Shown here one piece after another: positions 6,367 to 13,224 of a DNA stretch of 29,657 bases. The position numbers were made by a program, and so were the translations under genes. Source of the DNA: an uncultured Pseudoflavonifractor sp. (GTDB lineage Bacteria > Bacillota > Clostridia > Oscillospirales > Oscillospiraceae); assembly GCA_947383685.1 (NCBI GenBank), contig CANDEE010000017.1, positions 1 through 29,657 of the forward strand, given 5' to 3'. The notes beneath the pieces are model-generated. The model was not told where the DNA came from, searched no databases, and saw only the letters and a program-made list of their open reading frames with translations. The first letter of the stretch is position 1. Every line of letters starts with the position of its first letter.

Positions 6367-8538
6367 TTACCGGGCCGCAGCCGCCGCCACGGACCTGACC
6401 GTAAGGCGGCTGTCGCCGCCCTTGTTTTTTCGCGCCAGCAGATAAACCATTCCCGCCAGGCAGAGAACGGCGGCAACGGTCCCCAGGCCAAAGGAGACCT
6501 CCCCCAGCAGAACCCCGCCCAGCTGATAAACCATAAGGCTCACCACATAAGCAAAGCCGCACATATAGCCAATGGCGGCGGCTGTCCACCTGGCGTTGTT
6601 CATCTCCCGCCTGATGGCGCCCATGGCGGCAAAGCAGGGGGCGCACAGAAGGTTGAAGATCATAAAGGAGTAGGCGCTGAGAGCGGTATAGTGGGCCGCC
6701 ACAGCCAGCAGAAGGTCCGGGTCGTCCCCGGCTGCCTCCTCCCCTACGTGGAACAGCACACCAAAGGTGGTGACCACGTTCTCCTTGGCGATAAGCCCGG
6801 TGACGGTGGCCACGGTAGACTGCCAGTCCCCAAAGCCCAGGGGGGAGAAAATCCAGCATACCGCTCCGCCGATGACAGCCAGCAGGGAGGAGTTGTTGTC
6901 CTCCACCATGCCAAAGCTCCCGCCCTCAACGCCAAAGCTCTGAAGGAACCAGAGGATCACGGAGGAGGCCAGAATAACCGTCCCTGCCCGCTTGATGAAG
7001 GACCAGCCCCGCTCCCAGGCAGCCCGGAGCACATTTCCCACGGCGGGGGTGTGGTACTGGGGCAGCTCCATGACAAAGGGGGCCGGGTCCCCGGCAAAGG
7101 CTTTGGTCTTTTTCAGGATAATTCCCGAAAGAATAATGGCTGCCACCCCAATGAAGTAGGCGGACACAGCCACCAGGCCGCTGCCCCCAAAGATGGCCCC
7201 GGCAAAGAGGCCGATGATGGGCATTTTCGCCCCGCAGGGGACAAAGCAGGTGGTCATAATCGTCATTCTCCGGTCCCGCTCATTCTCAATGGTGCGGGAG
7301 GCCATGACCCCCGGCACTCCGCAGCCCGATCCGACCAGCATGGGAATGAAGGATTTCCCGGAAAGGCCAAATTTGCGGAAGATGCGGTCCATAATAAAGG
7401 CCACCCGGGCCATATAGCCCACGTCCTCCAGAACGGAGAGCATAAGAAACAGCACCAGCATCTGGGGCACAAAGCCCAGCACCGCGCCCACGCCGGCCGC
7501 AATGCCGTCAGAGGCCAGCCCGGTGAGCCAGCCGGAGACACCCCAGCCCTCCAGCATGGCCCGGGCGCCCTCCTGAAGCCACTGGGTCCCCAGCACATCG
7601 TTGGTCCAGTCGGTGAGGAAGGAGCCAAAGGGACCCATGGCGGTCCAGTAGACCCCAAACATCACCAGGGCAAAGATGGGCAGGGCCAAAACGCGGCTTG
7701 TCACCACCCGGTCAATTTTGTCTGAAGCGGAAAGGCTGTGCCTGGCGGCCTTTTTCTTCACCGAACGGGAGACCACGCCGCTGATGTAGGCGTACCGCTG
7801 GTTGGTGATAATGGATTCCGCATCGTCGTCCAGCTCGGCTTCACAGTCGGCAATGTGCTGTTCCAGGTGGGACTTCCTATCCCCGGACAGCTTCAGCTCC
7901 TCCATCACCTTTTCGTCCCGCTCAAAAATTTTGATGGCATACCAGCGGAGGTACCGGGAGTCCACCTTGTCCCCGATGGATTCCTCAATGTGGGCCAGGG
8001 TGTGCTCCACCGAGCCGGTAAACACATGGGGAGGTTTAGCCGCCTTGTGGCTCTGGGCCAGCCTGACGGCGGCCTGGGCGGCCTCCATGCCCCCCTGGTT
8101 TTTCAGGGCGGACATCTCCACCACCTGGCAGCCAAGGGCCTTGCCCAGCCTTTCGGGGTCGATGGTATCCCCGTTTTTCCGCACCAGGTCCATCATGTTC
8201 ACCGCCACCACCACGGGAAGGCCCAGCTCAATAAGCTGGGTGGTGAGGTACAAATTCCGCTCGATGTTGGTTCCGTCCACAATGTTCAGAATGGCGTCGG
8301 GGGTTTCCCCCACCAGATATTCCCGGGCCACTACCTCCTCCAGGGTATAGGGGGACAGAGAGTAGATACCGGGAAGGTCCTGGATGGTCACGTCCCTATT
8401 TCCTTTCAATTTTCCCTCTTTTTTCTCCACCGTTACGCCGGGCCAGTTGCCCACGTACTGGTTGGAGCCGGTCAGGGCGTTAAACAGGGTGGTCTTGCCG
8501 CAGTTGGGATTGCCCGCAAGGGCGATTTTGACGTCCAT
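6367..8538 (-). CDS. feoB: Ferrous iron transporter FeoB
   Basis: A 723-residue inner-membrane Fe(II) transporter. The N-terminal G-protein domain shows G1 GNPNCGKT (9-16), G3 DLPG (54-57), G4 NMMD (114-117) and SAL (G5). A helical spacer domain follows to about residue 270. The rest is membrane-embedded with the two Gate motifs, seen as GSGCGVPGVMASRT and VPCGAKMPI, each with the conserved Cys. Length is slightly below E. coli FeoB (773). The ATG is preceded by GAGAGGAGAG (8546-8555). Two feoA genes lie upstream and the Cys-rich partner downstream. A separate promoter with an operator-like dyad lies at 8564-8591, so feoB may be transcribed independently of feoA. Confidence 0.97.
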   Translation of the reverse strand: MDVKIALAGNPNCGKTTLFNALTGSNQYVGNWPGVTVEKKEGKLKGNRDVTIQDLPGIYSLSPYTLEEVVAREYLVGETPDAILNIVDGTNIERNLYLTTQLIELGLPVVVAVNMMDLVRKNGDTIDPERLGKALGCQVVEMSALKNQGGMEAAQAAVRLAQSHKAAKPPHVFTGSVEHTLAHIEESIGDKVDSRYLRWYAIKIFERDEKVMEELKLSGDRKSHLEQHIADCEAELDDDAESIITNQRYAYISGVVSRSVKKKAARHSLSASDKIDRVVTSRVLALPIFALVMFGVYWTAMGPFGSFLTDWTNDVLGTQWLQEGARAMLEGWGVSGWLTGLASDGIAAGVGAVLGFVPQMLVLFLMLSVLEDVGYMARVAFIMDRIFRKFGLSGKSFIPMLVGSGCGVPGVMASRTIENERDRRMTIMTTCFVPCGAKMPIIGLFAGAIFGGSGLVAVSAYFIGVAAIILSGIILKKTKAFAGDPAPFVMELPQYHTPAVGNVLRAAWERGWSFIKRAGTVILASSVILWFLQSFGVEGGSFGMVEDNNSSLLAVIGGAVCWIFSPLGFGDWQSTVATVTGLIAKENVVTTFGVLFHVGEEAAGDDPDLLLAVAAHYTALSAYSFMIFNLLCAPCFAAMGAIRREMNNARWTAAAIGYMCGFAYVVSLMVYQLGGVLLGEVSFGLGTVAAVLCLAGMVYLLARKNKGGDSRLTVRSVAAAAAR

Positions 8539-8563
8539 AGAATAGCTCTCCTCTCAAAGCCGC

Positions 8564-8591
8564 AGATTAACAGCCGCTAACCTGCAGTCAA
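8564..8591 (-). promoter_or_regulatory. Candidate feoB promoter containing a Feo-type operator
   Basis: On the minus strand, TTGACT (plus 8586-8591) and TAATCT (plus 8564-8569) are 16 nt apart. The spacer contains GTTAGC-GGCT-GTTAAT (plus 8566-8581), an imperfect copy of the dyad seen three times upstream of feoA. The -10 is weak; the shared operator placement supports the call. Confidence 0.55.
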
Positions 8592-8739
8592 AAAAATTTT
8601 ACGCAGGGCTGTCACGTTCCGAACCGGGCTGGTCACAAAAGGTCTAAGCCGTCCGACTCCGCAAAAGCGCCGCCGGGGGCTTTGCCCCCTCTGGCCCTTT
8701 CGCTCCGCTCCCGTCTTACCCCTTTTGCAGCCCGTTTCT
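8583..8739. other. feoA-feoB intergenic segment with GC-rich hairpin
   Basis: The gap between feoA and feoB totals 201 nt and has no gene. GGGGGC (8675-8680) and GCCCCC (8684-8689) form a tight hairpin with a 3-nt loop. The surrounding minus-strand text is GC-rich and repetitive, and its open frame (8633-8992) is not credible as a protein. It may be a dispersed palindromic element or a processing site. Confidence 0.4.
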
Positions 8740-8964
8740 TCACGCTTCTAACTCGATCATCTCGGCATCGGCTTTCCGCAGGGAAAGCTCGTAGCCCCGG
8801 ACATTCAGCTCCATGGGGTCCCCCAGGGGGGCCACCTTGCGGATAAAAATCTCCGTGCCCCTGGTAATTCCCATATCCATGATGCGGCGCTTCACCGCCC
8901 CCTCGCCGTGGAGTCTTGCCACGGTAACGGTCTGACCCACCTTTGCTTCCTTCAGGGTTTTCAT
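8740..8964 (-). CDS. feoA: FeoA-family protein (second copy)
   Basis: A 74-residue SH3-like cytoplasmic protein that assists FeoB in ferrous iron uptake. The start was taken at the ATG 7 nt from GAGAGGAGGA (plus 8971-8980) rather than at an in-frame codon 18 nt upstream. FeoA features include the N-terminal MKTLKEAKVGQTVTVARL, the central GAVKRRIMDMGITRGTEI and MELNVRGYELSLRKADAEMI near the end. These correspond to the conserved LxxxGxxxG beta-barrel pattern and the Arg-x-x-x-Ala-x-x-I terminal strand. It follows the first feoA after 24 nt. Two FeoA units next to one FeoB are common in Clostridia and may form a heteromer. Confidence 0.92.
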   Translation of the reverse strand: MKTLKEAKVGQTVTVARLHGEGAVKRRIMDMGITRGTEIFIRKVAPLGDPMELNVRGYELSLRKADAEMIELEA

Positions 8965-8988
8965 GCCGGTTCCTCCTCTCACGCTCTG

Positions 8989-9198
8989 TCAAACTATTAT
9001 TCGATTGGCCATGGTCTTATCCAGGGCCACCCGGCTGTCCTTCACCTGGATGATCAGGCTTCCGGCCAGCTCGCTGACTACCGTGACCGCTCCGTCCACC
9101 ACAAAGCCAAGCTCCGCCAGATGCCGGCGCACTTCATCCCTGCCGGTAATCCTGCGGATGGTCACCGTTTCCCCCGGCTTTGCCATTGATAAGGGCAT
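8989..9198 (-). CDS. feoA: FeoA-family protein (first copy)
   Basis: A 69-residue FeoA-domain protein, the promoter-proximal gene of the Feo operon. The ATG is preceded by GAGGAGG (plus 9207-9213) at 8 nt; an earlier start at 9255 would lie among the operators. The pattern MAKPGETVTIRRITG, then LAELGFVVDGAVTVVSE, then GSLIIQVKDSRVALDK is typical of FeoA. It differs clearly from the neighbouring copy, so this is an old duplication or two distinct FeoA types rather than a recent repeat. It is expected to act with FeoB at the cytoplasmic face of the membrane. Confidence 0.92.
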   Translation of the reverse strand: MPLSMAKPGETVTIRRITGRDEVRRHLAELGFVVDGAVTVVSELAGSLIIQVKDSRVALDKTMANRIIV

Positions 9199-9228
9199 TC
9201 CATCGGCCTCCTCTCTCCGGCCCCGCAG

Positions 9229-9244
9229 GTTAGCAACAGCTAAC
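9229..9244. promoter_or_regulatory. Feo operator-like dyad, distal
   Basis: GTTAGC-AACA-GCTAAC is a perfect 6-bp dyad with a 4-nt spacer. It lies between the feoA promoter and start codon. Confidence 0.6.
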
Positions 9245-9263
9245 ACGTGGGGCAAGAATTGGG

Positions 9264-9279
9264 GTTAGCTAAAACTAAC
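9264..9279. promoter_or_regulatory. Feo operator-like dyad, middle
   Basis: GTTAGC-TAAA-ACTAAC has the same half-sites and 4-nt spacing. It is embedded in a longer palindrome (GGGGTTAG at 9261 to CTAACCCC at 9282) just downstream of the predicted start of transcription. Confidence 0.65.
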
Positions 9280-9295
9280 CCCTTGCGCAACACAG

Positions 9296-9324
9296 AGTTT
9301 ACCCCTGCTAACTGAATTTGTCAA
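9296..9324 (-). promoter_or_regulatory. feoA promoter
   Basis: On the minus strand, TTGACA (plus 9319-9324) and TAAACT (plus 9296-9301) have a 17-nt spacer. The -35 is a perfect consensus. The promoter begins 22 nt after the MATE gene's stop codon. Confidence 0.8.
9297..9312. promoter_or_regulatory. Feo operator-like dyad inside the feoA promoter
   Basis: GTTTAC-CCCT-GCTAAC matches the other sites at 10 of 12 half-site positions, with the same 4-nt gap. It covers the -10 and part of the spacer, an ideal position for repression. Confidence 0.6.
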
Positions 9325-9346
9325 GACCTATTTGGAAAAAAGTTTT

Positions 9347-10705
9347 TCAGGCGCGGGCCTTGTGGGACAGGGCGGTCTCCAGCCACTTCCCCCGGTGGAG
9401 GGACAGAGCAAAAAGGGCGGAGCTGATGGACCAGGTGACGGGGTAGGCGGTAAAGACCACCAGAATATTTTGAAAAAGGGCCACCATGACGGTGATGTAG
9501 CTGATGCGGAACAGGCACCACACCGACAGGAGGACTACCATGGGGGTCACGGTCTTGCCCGCCCCCCGGAGGACGGCGGCGGAGGCGTGGGAGAAGGCCA
9601 GGAAGCAGTAAAAGAGAGACTCTGTCCGGGCCTGGCGGACCCCAAAGGCCACCACGTCGGGGGTGGGGCTGAACAGGCCCACAAAGAAGGGTGCGCCGAT
9701 GAAAAACACCAGGCCCAAAAGCTCGGCAAAGCCCACGGTCATGGCCACGCCCAGTCTGGCCCCCTCCCTGACCCGCTGCTCCTCCCCCGCGCCGATGTTC
9801 TGGCCCACAAAGGTGGTAATCGCCATGGTGAGGCAGGTGATGGGGAGGAAGGCAAAGCCCTCCAGCTTGAAGTAGCTGCCGCAGCCTGCCATGGCCTGGT
9901 CCCCAAAGGCATTGATGTTGGCCTGGACCACTACGTTGGCGATGTTGATGACGCTGTTTTGGACCCCGCCGGGAAGACCCAGGCGAAAGACCTGGCCCAG
10001 CATCTCCCTGTCCAGCCCCATCCGGCTGGGGCGGAAGCGGAGGACAAACTTACCGCTCATCAGGTAGCCAAAGGCCAGCACCGCGCTGAGGGCCTGACCG
10101 ATGACAGTGGCCAGGGCAGCTCCCGCCACCCCCATTTGGAGCCCCGCCACAAAGAGAAGGTCCAAAACCACGTTGGCTCCGGCGGAGATCATTAAGTAAT
10201 AGAGGGGACGGCGGCTGTCCCCCAGAGCCTGAAAGATACCGGTGGCGGTATTGTAGAGCACCAGGCCCAGAAGTCCCCCGCACCAGACCCGGAAATATTC
10301 CACGGAGTTGGGCATCACGTTCTCCGGGGTGCCCATCCAGCGGAGGATAACGGGGGTAAAGAGGACCCCCAGGACGGTGAGAAGAACTCCGGCAAAGAGG
10401 GAAAAGAGGACGGTGGTATGGAGGGCCCGGTCGGCGCCCTCTTTGTCCCTGGCTCCCCAGCGCTGGGAGATGATGACGCTGGCCCCCATAAAGACCCCCT
10501 GAAAAAAGCCGATGAGCAGATGGCACAGGCTCCCGGAGGAGCTGACGGCAGCCAGAGCCGCATCTCCGCAGACGTTGCCCACCACCAGGGAATCCACCGT
10601 ATTATAGAGCTGCTGAAAGAGATTTCCCAGGAAAAGGGGGAAGGCGAATTTCAGCAAAATAGGAGCGATGGGGCCGCTGGTCATGAGGTTTTTTTCTTCT
10701 GTCAA
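9347..10705 (-). CDS. MATE-family multidrug/metabolite exporter
   Basis: A 452-residue inner-membrane antiporter with about twelve hydrophobic segments. The start was set at a TTG because AAGGAGG (plus 10714-10720) lies 8 nt before it; the ATG 21 nt further in has no such site. Family features are IAPILLKFAFPLFLGNLFQQLYN split across the first helix, then DSLVVGNVCGDAALAAVS, ALGDSRRPLYY in the N-lobe, and VRQARTESLFYCFLAF with AVLRGAGKT in the C-lobe. This two-lobe repetition is typical of DinF/NorM-type MATE proteins. The substrate cannot be inferred. It points toward the Feo operon without a visible terminator between, so some read-through into feoA is possible. Confidence 0.92.
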   Translation of the reverse strand: MTEEKNLMTSGPIAPILLKFAFPLFLGNLFQQLYNTVDSLVVGNVCGDAALAAVSSSGSLCHLLIGFFQGVFMGASVIISQRWGARDKEGADRALHTTVLFSLFAGVLLTVLGVLFTPVILRWMGTPENVMPNSVEYFRVWCGGLLGLVLYNTATGIFQALGDSRRPLYYLMISAGANVVLDLLFVAGLQMGVAGAALATVIGQALSAVLAFGYLMSGKFVLRFRPSRMGLDREMLGQVFRLGLPGGVQNSVINIANVVVQANINAFGDQAMAGCGSYFKLEGFAFLPITCLTMAITTFVGQNIGAGEEQRVREGARLGVAMTVGFAELLGLVFFIGAPFFVGLFSPTPDVVAFGVRQARTESLFYCFLAFSHASAAVLRGAGKTVTPMVVLLSVWCLFRISYITVMVALFQNILVVFTAYPVTWSISSALFALSLHRGKWLETALSHKARA

Positions 10706-10741
10706 GGCCCTCGCCTCCTTTCCAGAAACAGGCAAAATGGG

Positions 10742-10762
10742 GGGCGGGTTCAAAACCCGCCC
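10742..10762 (-). terminator. Probable weak terminator before the MATE gene
   Basis: GGGCGGGTT (10742-10750) and AACCCGCCC (10754-10762) form a 9-bp stem with a 3-nt loop. Read on the minus strand it is followed by CCCATTTTG, a poor T-tract. It probably ends the murE-like transcript. Confidence 0.5.
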
Positions 10763-10766
10763 GCTT

Positions 10767-10856
10767 TTATGGCTTCAGGTATTTTTGGACCAGCAGGCCG
10801 TCGGGGTTAGAGCCGGCAACGGGCTTGCGAGCATTACCGGCTCTTAGTCCAGGGGT
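10767..10856 (-). pseudogene. Possible remnant of a murE-like 3' end
   Basis: The minus strand reads 29 codons ending NPDGLLVQKYLKP and TAA. The intact murE-like gene just upstream ends ASDGLLAKKYLGLPLL. The shared DGLLxxKYL motif at the same distance from a stop codon suggests the tail of an old tandem copy. A TGA interrupts the frame at 10857-10859 and no start exists. The similarity is short, so chance cannot be excluded. Confidence 0.4.
10809..10844. repeat. Inverted repeat downstream of the murE-like gene
   Basis: AGAGCCGG (10809-10816) and CCGGCTCT (10837-10844) are exact inverted copies with a smaller internal GCT/AGC pairing. No T-run follows. Confidence 0.55.
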
Positions 10857-10890
10857 TCATGGGAATCTCGGTGTTCCTCTTTCGCCTGCC

Positions 10891-12378
10891 TTACAGCAGG
10901 GGTAGACCAAGATATTTTTTTGCCAACAGGCCGTCGGAGGCGCAGGGCTCGGGACCGTTTTTCCGCTTTTGGCTCATTTCGCTGCCTTTTCCCGCCAGCA
11001 CCACCACCGAGCCAGAAGGGGCGGTCTTGATGGCGGTCTGAATGGCGGCCTCCCGGTCCGGGATAACGGCGTACTCCTTGCCAAAGGGAGCAATCCAGGT
11101 CCCTACCTCGGCACAGATGGCCTCCACCTCCTCGGGGCCGGGGTCGTCCTCGGTGAGAATGATGGTATCGGCATATTGCCCCGCAGCCTTACCCATCCCC
11201 TCCCGGCGGTCCAGCGCCTTGCCGCCCACGCAGCCAAAGACCACGGTCACGGGGGAGGAGGGGTAGTCGGCCCGGACGGAGCGGAGGAGGGCCTCCAGGG
11301 CCATGCCGTTGTGGGCGTAGTCCACAATGACGGTCCTGTCTCCGGCGGTATACGTCTCCATACGGCCCGGAACGCGGGCCTGGGAAAGACCCTTTTGGAT
11401 GGCCCAGAGGGGCGCACCCACCAGGGAGCAGACCGAAATGGCGCACAGGGCGTTGGAGATGTTGAAATCTCCCGTCAGGGGGAGGGAGAAGGGCTGGTCC
11501 CGCTCCCCGATACGGGCCGTGAAGGCCATGCCCTCCCCGGTGCGCTTCCGGTCATGGGCAAGGTCCAGGGAGTAGGTGCTGAAGCGGCCGCAGCGCCCGG
11601 CAGCGGCCAGGACCTCCTCAAAACGGTCGCTGTCCCGATTCACCACGGCGGATTTGGCGTGGTCAAAAATCTTCAGCTTGGACTGGAAATAGTCCTCCGG
11701 AGTGGGGTGCTCCTTGGGGCTGATGTGATCCTCGCCCAGATTGAGAAAGGCGGCTACCGCCAGCTCAACTCCGGTCATGCGGCCGTATTTCAGGGCCTGG
11801 GAGGAGCATTCCATCACCACATATCCACAGCCGGCCTCCCTGGCGTTCCAGAGGTGGCGCTGAAGGTCCAGGGGCTCCGGGGTGGTGAGAGTGGCGGGCT
11901 TGCGCTGGGCGCCGTCGTCGGTGACGATGGTGGAGAGAAGGCCCACGCTGTGGAGGCCCTGGGCTTCCCGCCAGCAGTCCAGAATGGATTTGATGAAGTA
12001 AGCCGTGGTGGTCTTGCCCTTGGTGCCCGTGATGCCGATGACGGAAAGGCCCCCCGAGGGGTGGCCCCAGGCGGCGTCCGCCAGAAGGCCCATGGCGGCG
12101 CGGACGTCGGTCACCCGGATGCAGGGGGCGGAGACGTTGTAGGAGGCCTCACTGACATAGGCCACGGCCCCTTTGGAGAGGGCCTGGGTCAAGTATTCCT
12201 CCTTGAAAGCGGCCCCCTTACAGAGAAAAAGGCTCCCGGGCACTGCGGAGCGGGAGTCGCAGGTCACCGACTCGATGAGCCGGGTCAGGTCCGCGGGCAG
12301 GGGAGCGGAGTCGGCTAAAAGGCCGTTTTTCAGAAGGATCTGATAGTACTCGCCCAAAGGGAGACGGGGTCGGGGCAT
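10891..12378 (-). CDS. Divergent MurE-like Mur ligase
   Basis: A 495-residue ATP-dependent ligase of the Mur family, which joins an amino acid to a UDP-MurNAc peptide or similar acceptor in the cytoplasm. The ATG at 12378 has GAGGTG 13 nt upstream; a TTG start overlapping the previous stop is the alternative. Visible are the P-loop GITGTKGKTTT (115-125), TTPEPLDL (166-173), MECSSQALKYGR (189-200), the lysine expected to be carbamylated in YFQSKLKIF (Lys234), and VDYAHN (352-357). Two hallmarks deviate: the amino-acid-selecting DNPR/DNPA loop is replaced by TEDDPGPEE (409-417), and the usual GKGHE reads GKGSE. So it is probably not the housekeeping MurE, or has another amino-acid specificity. 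It lies 17 nt after the racemase gene and is likely co-transcribed with it. Confidence 0.85.
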   Translation of the reverse strand: MPRPRLPLGEYYQILLKNGLLADSAPLPADLTRLIESVTCDSRSAVPGSLFLCKGAAFKEEYLTQALSKGAVAYVSEASYNVSAPCIRVTDVRAAMGLLADAAWGHPSGGLSVIGITGTKGKTTTAYFIKSILDCWREAQGLHSVGLLSTIVTDDGAQRKPATLTTPEPLDLQRHLWNAREAGCGYVVMECSSQALKYGRMTGVELAVAAFLNLGEDHISPKEHPTPEDYFQSKLKIFDHAKSAVVNRDSDRFEEVLAAAGRCGRFSTYSLDLAHDRKRTGEGMAFTARIGERDQPFSLPLTGDFNISNALCAISVCSLVGAPLWAIQKGLSQARVPGRMETYTAGDRTVIVDYAHNGMALEALLRSVRADYPSSPVTVVFGCVGGKALDRREGMGKAAGQYADTIILTEDDPGPEEVEAICAEVGTWIAPFGKEYAVIPDREAAIQTAIKTAPSGSVVVLAGKGSEMSQKRKNGPEPCASDGLLAKKYLGLPLL

Positions 12379-12395
12379 ACAGGCTGCACCTCGAT

Positions 12396-13139
12396 TCAAA
12401 ATGGGGTGGAGGAGACTGAAAACAAAGGGAGCGGGCCGGACTGCCGCAGGGGATAGCCGCAGGCCTCTACACAGCAGCGGGCCAGGACGTCCATGGCATC
12501 CACATAGAAGCCGTCCAGATGATGCCAGTCCTTATAGGCGGACAGCTCCGTGCAGGCCAAGACCGCCCGGTCACAGCCCATTTCCCGGAGGGCCTTGCCG
12601 GCGGCGGCGAATTTTTCTTCGCTGCCGGAAAGACCCTTTTTGATCTCGTCGTAAATGAGGCTCATGACCTGCCTTTGGGCTTCCGGTGGCGGAGAGACCG
12701 CCTCCAGCCCATGGGCCTCCAGGGCCTTGTGGTAAAGGCCCGTTTGGAGGGTGCCGTCGGTGCCCAAAATGCCCACCCGCTTAGCTCCCATGGTGCGGAG
12801 GGCGGCGGCGGTCTCGGCCACCATGTTGATGATGGGGACCTTCAACTCCCCCTGGATGGCGGGGAGGAAGGCGTGGGCGGTGTTGCAGGTGATGGCGATG
12901 GCGGCGGCTCCCCAGTCCTCCAGCAGCCTTGCATCCTGAAGGAGACGGGCCCGGACCGGGGCGGTATCCCCGCTCAAAAGGGCGGCGGTGCGGTCAGGCA
13001 TTTCGGTATCGCTGATAATCAGCGTGGGGATATGCTCCTGGTCACTGTGGGCGGCGGTGCAATCAATGACCCGCTGGCAAAATTGGAGCATGGCCTGGGG
13101 GCCCATGCCGCCGATGACGCCCAGTTTCCCTTTTTTCAT
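12396..13139 (-). CDS. Aspartate/glutamate racemase family protein
   Basis: A 247-residue cofactor-independent racemase-fold enzyme. The two catalytic cysteines stand in AITCNTAHAF (Cys85) and VLACTELS (Cys196), and the N-terminus KLGVIGGMGPQA is the family signature. This subgroup covers aspartate, glutamate and related racemases; the MGP motif resembles aspartate-racemase-type members rather than MurI. The ATG is preceded only by GGGGG (plus 13148-13152), close to the predicted transcription start. It sits between an ATP-grasp ligase and a Mur ligase, which suggests it supplies a D-amino acid, perhaps D-Asp or D-Glu, for peptidoglycan or a related conjugate. Substrate is inferred from context only. 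Confidence 0.88.
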   Translation of the reverse strand: MKKGKLGVIGGMGPQAMLQFCQRVIDCTAAHSDQEHIPTLIISDTEMPDRTAALLSGDTAPVRARLLQDARLLEDWGAAAIAITCNTAHAFLPAIQGELKVPIINMVAETAAALRTMGAKRVGILGTDGTLQTGLYHKALEAHGLEAVSPPPEAQRQVMSLIYDEIKKGLSGSEEKFAAAGKALREMGCDRAVLACTELSAYKDWHHLDGFYVDAMDVLARCCVEACGYPLRQSGPLPLFSVSSTPF

Positions 13140-13158
13140 AGCACAAACCCCCGAATTT

Positions 13159-13188
13159 TTTAGATGAAAAATGAAGGGCCGTTGTCAA
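13159..13188 (-). promoter_or_regulatory. Probable promoter of the racemase / murE-like pair
   Basis: On the minus strand, TTGACA (plus 13183-13188) and TCTAAA (plus 13159-13164) are 18 nt apart. It would give a very short leader before the racemase start. A 7-bp inverted repeat (CGGCGAA 13190-13196, TTCGCCG 13209-13215) lies just upstream. Confidence 0.55.
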
Positions 13189-13224
13189 GCGGCGAATCGG
13201 TCAGGGCGTTCGCCGGCCTATCCT

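Noticed and set aside
6259..7725. A 488-codon plus-strand open frame opposite feoB
   Set aside because: Antisense shadow; Gly/His/Pro-rich without any domain.
8633..8992. A 119-codon minus-strand frame across the feoA-feoB gap and feoA
   Set aside because: Overlaps feoA in another frame and consists of Arg/Gly-rich repetitive sequence.
9229..9312. A Fur box or classical DtxR site upstream of feoA
   Set aside because: The dyads lack the GATAAT repeats of Fur, and half-site spacing is wider than in the classical DtxR/IdeR site, so the regulator is left unnamed.
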